DNA from: Planctomycetaceae bacterium | GTDB taxonomy: Bacteria; Planctomycetota; Planctomycetia; Pirellulales; Pirellulaceae | NCBI GenBank assembly: GCA_007133715.1 | Contig: SLMF01000221.1 | Location: forward strand, 1-10,056 | Length of the DNA: 10,056 bases | Direction: 5' to 3' | Shown: piece after piece, positions 1 through 5,252 of the stretch | How the letters are laid out: each line of letters opens with the position of its first letter | How positions within the stretch are numbered: position 1 is the stretch's first letter | Position numbers and translations under genes: made by a program | Notes under the pieces: model-generated | Database searches by the model: none | What the model was told of the DNA's origin: nothing | Seen by the model: only the letters and a program-made list of their open reading frames with translations

Positions 1-149
1 CCCTTTGGTGTCGCTTCGGCCCAGTCACTGCCATCGCGCCCGCAAATGAAATTCGTCACGGTCGCGCCGTGCGGGGGAGTGTCACACGAAATGAAAGCCT
101 GAAAACAGGATCTGCCCCCAAGATTCCCAAGATTCCCACGAACGATACG
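1..149. other. Gene-poor stretch with a tandem ATTCCCAAG motif
   Basis: I see no supportable gene here. Positions 98-137 carry a composite motif: GAAAACAGGATCTGCCCCC followed by a short tandem of ATTCCCAAG and ATTCCCACG. On the other strand it reads as tandem GGGAATCTT followed by GGGGGCAGATCCTGTTTTC. From memory, similar GGGGTCAGATCCTGTTTTC strings recur between genes in planctomycetes and other bacteria, often near IS200-like (REP-associated) transposases. No transposase is present here. The motif sits just upstream of the surviving integrase fragment, in the same open frame. Confidence 0.35.
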
Positions 150-497
150 CCCGAGAGGCACGGCGGCCGATACTCGCACACTCGGCTACACGACATCCGG
201 GGGGCACTAGACGCCCGGCCCGATCTGCAGCCCCCGGCTCCGAACTCAGACAATCAGGCCCTGCAGGCAACGGGAACGGATGACGCGGCGGCCGGTGCCC
301 CTGATTCAATGCGGGGGCAGATGCGGGGGCAGTTGGGATTCAAAACGGCTCGAAATGCTGCGGAAACCTGCGAACGACCCAAGGGTTGTGAAGGGGGCAC
401 AGATGACACGGAACGACAGGATGATGGCAGCCCTAACCTCTTGCTATTCCGTGACTTAGCGAAACCACGCGGGCAAGCTGCGGGAAGCTGCGAAAGC
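150..497 (+). pseudogene. C-terminal remnant of a tyrosine recombinase/integrase, ending at tRNA-Ser
   Basis: The plus-strand frame through 171-173 reads GRYSHTRLHDIRGALDARPDL. This resembles the last core segment of tyrosine recombinases, where the tyrosine of a 'RY(T/S)H' motif (codon 171-173) is the nucleophile. A hydrophilic tail of about 100 residues follows, containing ALQATGTDD and two MRGQ units. I recall a similar tail on planctomycete phage-type integrases whose genes abut tRNA genes. The frame continues through the tRNA complement (GWGGIRTPGG...) to a stop at 672-674. The R-H-x-x-R catalytic block and everything upstream are missing, and a repeated-motif sequence occupies the place where they should be. 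I read it as the decayed end of an integrated element. The family call rests on one short motif and recalled tail similarity. Confidence 0.5.
309..333. repeat. Short tandem repeat, two copies of ATGCGGGGGCAG
   Basis: Two adjacent 12-base copies of ATGCGGGGGCAG lie in frame in the tail of the integrase remnant, encoding MRGQ-MRGQ. Only two copies are present. Confidence 0.55.
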
Positions 498-583
498 GGA
501 TGGGGAGGGATTCGAACCCCCGGTGGACTTGCGCCCACAGCGGTTTTCAAGACCGCCGCCTTAGACCACTCGGCCACCCATCC
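497..583 (-). tRNA. tRNA-Ser(UGA)
   Basis: Read on the minus strand, this 87-base sequence folds as a class II tRNA. The acceptor stem is GGATGGG (577-583) paired with CCCATCC (498-504), and the discriminator base is G (497). The anticodon stem GCGGT/ACCGC closes the loop CTTGAAA, giving anticodon TGA at 547-549, which reads UCA and related serine codons. A long variable arm (GTGGGC-GCAA-GTCCAC), as expected for tRNA-Ser, precedes a T arm with GGTTCGAATCC. The 3' CCA is not encoded, because the bases after the discriminator are CTT. The 3' end faces the integrase remnant, the usual side for integration into a tRNA. Confidence 0.96.
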
Positions 584-904
584 GTTGTTGTTTTTACCGC
601 GTTTTGTTGCGGACCGTGTTTCCTCCTGTTTCCGGCGGTACAACGAGCATGCGGGCTTTTCCCAGCGAGAGTAATAGGGTTCTACCGAAACCTGTTGCAG
701 CGGAAGTGAACCTATGAAGGAGTTTACACAATCCCGCCCTGTTCGCAAGCCTGGTTCGGCATTCCGAATTGCCAGGGGGTGCCGTCGAGAAGCGAGAACC
801 CCCGTTGCGGCCAAGAAAACGCGGCAAGAAACCACCGCGGAGCGGTTTAGTTCACGGGACACTCACGATGCACACCGCCGGGACTCGTGAACCGCAGGGG
901 ATCA
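584..904. other. About 320 bases with no supportable gene
   Basis: This lies upstream of the tRNA-Ser gene on its own strand, so it should contain the tRNA promoter. I found only a poor candidate: TATTAC as the -10 (671-676, minus) with a weak -35 near 694-699. Open frames on both strands have no recognisable protein motif and no good ribosome binding site. Confidence 0.4.
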
Positions 905-1000
905 TCAGCCAAACTCGTCACCGCCGCATCCACTGCCGCGGTTGGTGGCAGCCCACACCAGCAGGTACCAGATTTGCGCTGCCCGCTCGTACTGCGTCAT
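905..1000 (-). pseudogene. Truncated 31-codon ORF, start of an uncharacterised 'MTxYERAAQIW' protein
   Basis: A minus-strand ATG (998-1000) is preceded by AGGAGG (1006-1011) with a five-base gap, a textbook ribosome binding site. The peptide begins MTQYERAAQIWYLLVWAATNR and then runs through a Gly-rich stretch (GSGCGGDEFG) to TGA at 905-907. I recall the opening as similar to the N-terminus of an uncharacterised bacterial protein family of roughly 100 residues starting MTPYERAAQIW, which continues with a helical 'LTY' region absent here. After the Asn-Arg the similarity stops in all three frames, so the gene looks broken by deletion or rearrangement. It could instead be a genuine micro-protein. 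Function is unknown. Confidence 0.45.
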
Positions 1001-1352
1001 TTTCACCTCCTCGTGTCCCGCACGAACGACCGCGTTGACCGGGCGGCGACGAGTGAACCTGACCATTTTCGAGGACCGTCACCGCCGCTTCGCGGCCAAA
1101 ACTTTGTTCGTGCGTTACCGCGGCGTCCCCGGGTTCAAACAGGCCAACCGCCAGCGACGGGCAAGTTCGGCGGGGAGCGAAGGGGCAAGGTGCGGGCGGC
1201 CGGCCGTAGTTGCATGAAGGAACAAGAACGGGCTCAAACCAGTTGGCCTTGACTCGCACAAATGGAACACCCCATGCCGGACCTCTTTTCGGGGTGATCC
1301 CGAGCCCGCTTTCCGATCCCGATAAGAGCCGCCCGCGGCCGCCCGCTTTTCC
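1001..1352. other. About 350 bases without a gene, between the dnaK 3' end and the small ORF
   Basis: This contains the ribosome binding site and presumably the promoter of the small ORF, and the region just downstream of dnaK. No convincing rho-independent terminator follows the dnaK stop. A short stem, CGGG-ATCA-CCCG (near 1293-1306, minus strand), lacks a clear U run. Open frames across the stretch are arginine-rich, low-complexity translations with no recognised motif. Confidence 0.4.
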
Positions 1353-3278
1353 TTAACGCTTGACTTCGAACTCAGCGTCGATCGCATCGTCTGCGGTCGC
1401 GCGGCCGTGTTCGTACGGGCCCGCCGAATCGCAACTGCCCGCCGAACCGTTCGAAGCTTGGGCCCGCTGGTACATCGATCGGCTGAAGGCGTGCGATGCC
1501 TGTTCCAGTTGCTGGATGGCCGAGCGGAGTTGGACCAGCTCGTCGCGCTGTGCGGCCGAACGCACCTGGCGCATCGCCTGCTCGAGCGGTTCGCGATCGG
1601 CAGGCGTCAGCTTGTCCTGGTGGTCCTTGATCCGTTTTCCGAGCTGGTAGCAGAGGTGTTCGCCCTGGTTGCGAGCTTCGACCATTTCGCGGCGTTGTTT
1701 GTCCTGTTCCGCGTGCTCCTGAGCATCGCGTTGCATCCGTTGGATTTCCTGTTCGTTCAAGCCGGCTGACAGTTCGATCCGCACCGCAGCCTGCTTGTTC
1801 GTGCCCAGATCCTGAGCGGACACGTGGAGGATCCCGTCGGCGTCGAGATCGAATTTGACTTCGATTTGCGGCAAGCCGCGGGGTGCGGGCGGGAGTCCTT
1901 CCAAATTGAACTGGCCCAGCAGGCGGTTGTCGCGGGCGATCGGCCGTTCGCCTTGGTAAACCTGCACCGTCACCGCGGTCTGGTTATCCTCGGCCGTGCT
2001 GAAGACCTGTTTTCGCTCGCAGGGGATGGTCGTATTGCGTTCGACCAATTGGGTGAAGATCCCACCTTCGGTTTCGATTCCCAGCGAGAGGGGTATCACG
2101 TCCAGCAGGAGCACATCCTGACGTTCGCCGGCCAGCACGCTGCCCTGAATCGCGGCTCCGATCGCGACCACCTCATCGGGGTGGACGCCCTTGTGCGGCT
2201 GTTTGCCAAAGTAATCCCGCACGAATTGTTCTATCCGGGGAATGCGGGTGGAACCGCCGACGAACACGATCTCGTCGATGTCGCCGGGTTCCAGTTTGGC
2301 ATCGCGCAGGGCTTGCTCGAGCGGCGTTTTGATCCGGGGCAGGAAGTTGTCGATCAGCGTTTCGAACTGGGCGCGCGTCAAGGTCGTCTGCAGATGTTTG
2401 GCTCCGCTGGCATCGGCCGTAATGAAAGGCAAGTTGATTTCGGTTTGGGGGGTGCTGCTCAGTTCCTTTTTGGCTTTCTCGCAGGCTTCCTGCAGACGCG
2501 GGAGGGCCATGGTGTCCTGTCTCAGGTCGATGCCCTGCTGGCGTTGGAATTGATCGGCGACGGTGTGGACGAGTATTTCGTCGAAGTCGTCACCGCCCAA
2601 GTGGGTATCGCCGCTGGTGCTGAGCACTTGGAAGATTTTGGCGTCGTCGTCGGCCCCGCTGACTTCCAACACGGAGACATCGAAAGTTCCGCCGCCCAGG
2701 TCGAAGACCACGATTCTTTCATCTTTTTTACGTTCCAGCCCGTAGGCCATGGCGGCGGCCGTGGGTTCGTTGATAATGCGGGCCACCTCCAGTCCGGCGA
2801 TCTGCCCGGCGTCCTTCGTGGCTTGTCGCTGGGCGTCGTTGAAGTAGGCGGGCACGGTGATCACCGCCTGATTGACTTTCTGGCCCAAATAGGATTCGGC
2901 GGCTTCCTTCAGTTTCCGCACGATCTTGGCCGAAATTTCCTGGGGCGGATACAGTTGCTCGCCGAGCTTCACCTGGACGTAGTCCCGGGGTCCGCCAGCC
3001 AGGCGGTAGGCGACCATTTTCTCTTCCGCTTGCACCTCCTGCTGCCGCCGGCCCATGAAGCGTTTGATCGAGCAGATCGTACGCTCCGCATTGGTGACCG
3101 CCTGCCGTTTGGCCGGTTCGCCGACCAGCGTTTCCTGACGGCGTGTAAAGGCGACGACGCTGGGCGTGAGCCGATTCCCCTCGAGATTGGGGATCACTTT
3201 GGCCTGCCCCCCCTCGACGACGGCGACCACCGAGTTCGTGGTTCCCAGATCGATACCGATGATCTTTTCGCCTCGCAT
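1353..3278 (-). CDS. dnaK: Molecular chaperone DnaK (Hsp70), 641 aa
   Basis: DnaK is the ATP-driven cytoplasmic chaperone that binds exposed hydrophobic peptides; DnaJ and GrpE normally stimulate its cycle. The ATPase domain shows the phosphate-1 motif GIDLGTTNS (8-16), TVPAYFNDAQRQATKDAG (141-158), INEPTAAAMAYGL (169-181), DLGGGTFDVSVLEV (193-206) and the adenosine motif FVGGSTRIPRI (339-349). The interdomain linker VLLLDVIPLSLGIET (389-403) leads into the beta substrate-binding domain. A charged helical lid and a C-terminus ending DDAIDAEFEVKR follow. The start is the ATG at 3276-3278, eight bases after AGGAGG (3287-3292). A longer in-frame extension into the upstream hsp20 is rejected because its residues are low-complexity and do not resemble DnaK. 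It is last in the chaperone operon, 186 bases after the third hsp20 in transcription order. No dnaJ or grpE lies in the window. Confidence 0.98.
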   Translation of the reverse strand: MRGEKIIGIDLGTTNSVVAVVEGGQAKVIPNLEGNRLTPSVVAFTRRQETLVGEPAKRQAVTNAERTICSIKRFMGRRQQEVQAEEKMVAYRLAGGPRDYVQVKLGEQLYPPQEISAKIVRKLKEAAESYLGQKVNQAVITVPAYFNDAQRQATKDAGQIAGLEVARIINEPTAAAMAYGLERKKDERIVVFDLGGGTFDVSVLEVSGADDDAKIFQVLSTSGDTHLGGDDFDEILVHTVADQFQRQQGIDLRQDTMALPRLQEACEKAKKELSSTPQTEINLPFITADASGAKHLQTTLTRAQFETLIDNFLPRIKTPLEQALRDAKLEPGDIDEIVFVGGSTRIPRIEQFVRDYFGKQPHKGVHPDEVVAIGAAIQGSVLAGERQDVLLLDVIPLSLGIETEGGIFTQLVERNTTIPCERKQVFSTAEDNQTAVTVQVYQGERPIARDNRLLGQFNLEGLPPAPRGLPQIEVKFDLDADGILHVSAQDLGTNKQAAVRIELSAGLNEQEIQRMQRDAQEHAEQDKQRREMVEARNQGEHLCYQLGKRIKDHQDKLTPADREPLEQAMRQVRSAAQRDELVQLRSAIQQLEQASHAFSRSMYQRAQASNGSAGSCDSAGPYEHGRATADDAIDAEFEVKR

Positions 3279-3347
3279 CGCTAGCTCCTCCTGCGTCAAG
3301 CCAGACGGGAACGCGGGTGGAGTCCCCGCGGCGAGCGGAGCACCGCG

Positions 3348-3426
3348 GGCGGGCAGGTCGCTCGCCCGCCGAGGGCCCGGTACGGCTACCGGCGCCCCCG
3401 CTCGCTCGGTCAAGCGAGGACGCCGG
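3348..3426 (-). other. Two GC-rich inverted repeats in the hsp20-dnaK gap
   Basis: Two hairpin-forming repeats lie between the last hsp20 stop and dnaK. The first pairs CCGGCG (3389-3394) with CGCCGG (3421-3426), and inside it CTCGCT (3401-3406) with AGCGAG (3413-3418). The second pairs GGCGGGC (3348-3354) with GCCCGCC (3364-3370). Neither is followed by a T run on the minus strand, so they are not ordinary intrinsic terminators. They could be mRNA processing or stability elements, or slow polymerase before dnaK. Confidence 0.5.
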
Positions 3427-3464
3427 TCGCAAACACGCATGCCGTTCGTCAGGCAGCAACCCAC

Positions 3465-3944
3465 TCAGCGGGAACGGACCTCGATCCGCCGAGCCGCAGC
3501 GTCAGCCGCTTTGGGCAGCTGGACCTCCAAAACGCCGCTATGATATTGAGCTTCAACCTGGTCCTCCTGGATACCCTGCGGCAGGGTGAAGGATTCGCTG
3601 AAACTGCCGTAGCGGTGGAAGCCGCCATTGCCCTGACGCTGCTCCTCCCCACGCTCGGCCCGGATCGTCAGTACGTTCCCGCTCAGTTTGACATCCAACT
3701 CCTGCGGCTCGAAGCCGGGCACTTCCGCTCGCAACACATACCGATCGTTCTCGTCAGCAAAATCGACACGCGGCGACAGCCAACCCGGCTGCTCCCAACG
3801 GCTGAGCGAACCGAAATCGGAAGCCATCCGCTCCCACAACTGATCGAACTGCTCCCGCAGATCGGTCACCGGATGAGCAGGCGTGTGAGAGACGTCCGTC
3901 CGCTGGGGATTCCTTTTTTTCCAAGGTGTCAAGCTCCCGAACAT
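3465..3944 (-). CDS. Small heat-shock protein, Hsp20/alpha-crystallin family, 159 aa
   Basis: An ATP-independent holdase that keeps unfolding proteins soluble in the cytoplasm for refolding by DnaK. The N-terminal arm (about 1-58, including REQFDQLWERM at 30-40) is followed by an alpha-crystallin domain from SPRVDFADENDRYVLRAEVPGF (57-78) to the end. That domain includes LTIRAER (92-98), FTLPQGI (119-125) and the signature EAQYHSGVLEVQLPK (131-145). RRIEV near the C-terminus gives the I-x-V anchor that docks into a neighbouring subunit. The start is the ATG at 3942-3944, six bases after AGGAGG (3951-3956); an upstream in-frame extension is not Hsp20-like. It is third of four genes in the operon and the most divergent of the three sHSPs here, with the longest N-terminal arm. 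Confidence 0.95.
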   Translation of the reverse strand: MFGSLTPWKKRNPQRTDVSHTPAHPVTDLREQFDQLWERMASDFGSLSRWEQPGWLSPRVDFADENDRYVLRAEVPGFEPQELDVKLSGNVLTIRAERGEEQRQGNGGFHRYGSFSESFTLPQGIQEDQVEAQYHSGVLEVQLPKAADAAARRIEVRSR

Positions 3945-3981
3945 AACGCACCTCCTGTTGTTTCCACAGCACTCCGAAACG

Positions 3982-4032
3982 GGCCAGCGGCGTCCCGGGC
4001 CTGCGATCAAGGCCACGGGTCCGCCGCTGGCC
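3982..4032 (-). other. Strong 51-base inverted repeat between two hsp20 genes
   Basis: GGCCAGCGGCG (3982-3992) pairs perfectly over 11 bases with CGCCGCTGGCC (4022-4032). Inside, CCCG (3994-3997) pairs with CGGG (4016-4019) and GGCCT (3998-4002) with AGGCC (4010-4014), around a seven-base loop. There is one bulged base and a small internal loop, about 20 pairs in all. No T run follows on the minus strand. The hairpin ends 37 bases before the next hsp20 start. A role as an mRNA processing or stability element or partial attenuator is plausible but inferred. Confidence 0.6.
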
Positions 4033-4071
4033 GAGCAAACACGTCACGGGGCCAGCGACGCTGCCGATCTC

Positions 4072-4464
4072 TCAGGCCCCCTGGACCGTGATCCGCCGCG
4101 GCTTGGCCCTCTCGGACTTCGGCAAGTGCAGGGTCAACACCCCCTGGTGTAGTTCCGCACTGATCCGCTCGCTGTCGATCGATTCGCCGATCGCAAAGCT
4201 GCGGTGGAAATCCCCCACACCGTACTCGCCGTAGAGGAATTCGATGCCCTCATGGCGAGGCCCGACGCGGCCGTGAATCGTCAGCTCCTTGTTCTCGAAA
4301 CGGATGTCCAGGCTGTCGGGACTGACGCCCGGCAGATCGCCGTACAACAGCAACTCTTCTTCCGTCTCCCAAATGTCGAAACGGGGCATGAAGGTGGCCT
4401 GGAAGGTGTTTTCGGCACCCGCCACTTCGCCCGCCTGGCTCTTGGTCATGGTGGTGGTCGTCAT
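4072..4464 (-). CDS. Small heat-shock protein, Hsp20/alpha-crystallin family, 130 aa
   Basis: An sHSP holdase with an unusually short N-terminal arm of about 28 residues rich in Thr. The alpha-crystallin domain starts near PRFDIWETEEELLLYGDLPGV (27-47). It carries LDIRFENKELTIHG (52-65), FHRSFAIGESID (86-97) and the signature ISAELHQGVLTLHLPK (101-116). The tail KPRRITV supplies an I-x-V motif. The chosen start is ATG 4462-4464, eight bases after AAGGAG (4473-4478). A GTG three codons upstream overlaps the ribosome binding site and is less likely. Its PKSE-x-x-KPRRI-x-V ending matches the upstream hsp20 closely, suggesting the two are the more closely related pair. It is second in the operon, with a 68-base gap upstream and 127 bases downstream. 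Confidence 0.95.
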   Translation of the reverse strand: MTTTTMTKSQAGEVAGAENTFQATFMPRFDIWETEEELLLYGDLPGVSPDSLDIRFENKELTIHGRVGPRHEGIEFLYGEYGVGDFHRSFAIGESIDSERISAELHQGVLTLHLPKSERAKPRRITVQGA

Positions 4465-4532
4465 GATCTGCACTCCTTATCCCTCGTGTATCTCGCTCGT
4501 GCAATTCCCCATCCGTCTGTGCGGGACCAGCT

Positions 4533-4976
4533 TCAAGTCGAATCGGCTTTGACCTCGATCCGCCGCGGTTTGACCTCCTCGCTCTTCGGCAAAGTCACCG
4601 TCAGCACCCCGTGCCGGAACTCGGCCGAAACCCGGTCGCTATCCACCGAGCTGGGCAGCTCCAGCGTGCGGCTGAACGAGCCAAACGCCCGCTCCTGACG
4701 ATGCCACGTGCCGCCCTTCAGCTCCGGAGACCGCCGCTCGCCCCGCAAAGCCAACTGGCGGCCACCGGTCACGTAAATCTCCAATCCCTCCATGTCAAAA
4801 CCGGGCAACTCCGCTTCCACATACAAGTGGTCGTCATCCTCCCACAAGTTCAGCGGCGGATAACCCGTGCTGGCCAGCGGTCGCGGCTCCAGCCGACCCC
4901 AGCGGCCAAACAGCCGATCCATCTCGTTGCGCAGCCGGTTCATCTCCGCCAACGGTTCCCATCGTGTCGCAAACAT
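4533..4976 (-). CDS. Small heat-shock protein, Hsp20/alpha-crystallin family, 147 aa
   Basis: First gene of the chaperone operon. The N-terminal arm has the common bacterial sHSP pattern WEPLAEMNRLRNEMDRLFG (6-24). The alpha-crystallin domain follows from about residue 40: NLWEDDDHLYVEAELPGF (43-60), LEIYVTGGRQLALRGERR (65-82), ERAFGSFSRTLELPSSVD (95-112) and the signature VSAEFRHGVLTVTLPK (116-131). The C-terminal RRIEV is the I-x-V anchor. The start ATG (4974-4976) follows AGGAGG (4983-4988) by six bases. A consensus sigma-54 promoter lies about 100 bases upstream and should drive this gene and those behind it. Length and motifs are normal for a class A bacterial sHSP. Confidence 0.96.
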   Translation of the reverse strand: MFATRWEPLAEMNRLRNEMDRLFGRWGRLEPRPLASTGYPPLNLWEDDDHLYVEAELPGFDMEGLEIYVTGGRQLALRGERRSPELKGGTWHRQERAFGSFSRTLELPSSVDSDRVSAEFRHGVLTVTLPKSEEVKPRRIEVKADST

Positions 4977-5076
4977 GTCCCTCCTCCTTTCATCTCGGGT
5001 TCACCGATCCCAAGCCCATCATAGAATTCCGGCTCCCGGTCGCCCGGGCCTGTGGTTCTGTCTGTCCCTACCAGAA

Positions 5077-5092
5077 TGCAAGTCGCGTGCCA
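5077..5092 (-). promoter_or_regulatory. Sigma-54 (-24/-12) promoter of the hsp20-dnaK operon
   Basis: On the minus strand the site reads TGGCACGCGACTTGCA, which fits the TGGCAC-N5-TTGCA consensus. The invariant GG (5090-5091) and GC (5078-5079) are separated by exactly ten bases. Transcription would start near 5066, giving a leader of about 90 bases before the first hsp20. The next gene upstream encodes a sigma-54 activator, which supports function. No CIRCE-like repeat was seen nearby. Confidence 0.85.
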
Positions 5093-5148
5093 AACAAGAA
5101 AGCGACACGAGCAGAATTCCGCAGCCAGCGGCAGATACGAGAAAGGAC

Positions 5149-5172
5149 GGCCAAATCCTCGGCATTTCGGCC
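5149..5172. promoter_or_regulatory. Imperfect dyad upstream of the hsp operon promoter, possible activator site
   Basis: GGCCAAAT (5149-5156) and ATTTCGGCC (5164-5172) form an inverted repeat with one bulged base around CCTCGGC. The centre is about 95 bases upstream of the predicted transcription start, a usual distance for an enhancer-binding activator. Assignment as a binding site is inference from position and symmetry. Confidence 0.35.
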
Positions 5173-5205
5173 GATCCGCAATCCGCGTGCGCCCCACCGG
5201 ATGTG

Positions 5206-5228
5206 AAAAATTGGCATCCCCCACGCCA
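5206..5228 (-). terminator. Candidate rho-independent terminator of the sigma-54 regulator gene
   Basis: On the minus strand TGGCGT (5223-5228) can pair with ATGCCA (5212-5217), with one G-U pair, around a GGGGG loop. An A and TTTTT (5206-5210) follow. It begins about 25 bases after the regulator stop. The stem is short, so it may be a weak terminator. It overlaps candidate activator-site sequence. Confidence 0.45.
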
Positions 5229-5236
5229 CTTTGGCA
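5224..5236. promoter_or_regulatory. TGCCA-AAG-TGGCG dyad upstream of the hsp operon
   Basis: The minus strand reads TGCCAAAGTGGCG, a near-perfect inverted repeat differing at two positions from the TGCCAAAATGGCA dyad near the regulator promoter (6976-6988). The core GATGCCAA (5231-5238) recurs at 5211-5218, 20 bases away, about two helical turns. The centre is about 165 bases upstream of the predicted start. Part of the sequence also forms the candidate terminator stem, which is a competing explanation. Confidence 0.35.
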
Positions 5237-5252
5237 TCGCACCTGGCAGGCG

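Noticed and set aside
254..862. Minus-strand frame of 202 codons covering the tRNA
   Set aside because: It reads straight through tRNA-Ser and the integrase remnant and shows no protein family features.
1824..3284. Long plus-strand open frame antisense to dnaK (486 codons)
   Set aside because: It is a codon-bias shadow of dnaK with no recognisable domain. Long antisense frames opposite GC-rich dnaK genes are common.
3427..3444. Sigma-54-like site before dnaK (CGGCATGCGTGTTTGCGA, minus strand)
   Set aside because: GG and GC are eleven bases apart instead of ten, and sigma-54 tolerates little spacing change. It also overlaps the region around the hsp20 stop.
3279..3464. N-terminal extension of DnaK in the same frame
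   Set aside because: The extension is low-complexity, unlike any DnaK N-terminus, and the ATG at 3276-3278 has an excellent ribosome binding site.
4500..4515. Possible internal sigma-54 promoter before the second hsp20 (CGGATGGGGAATTGCA, minus strand)
   Set aside because: The GG-N10-GC spacing and the -12 half are right, but the -24 half matches only the GG. Chance is a fair explanation.
1353..5252. CIRCE operator (TTAGCACTC-N9-GAGTGCTAA) controlling the chaperones
   Set aside because: I looked for it upstream of each chaperone gene and did not find it.
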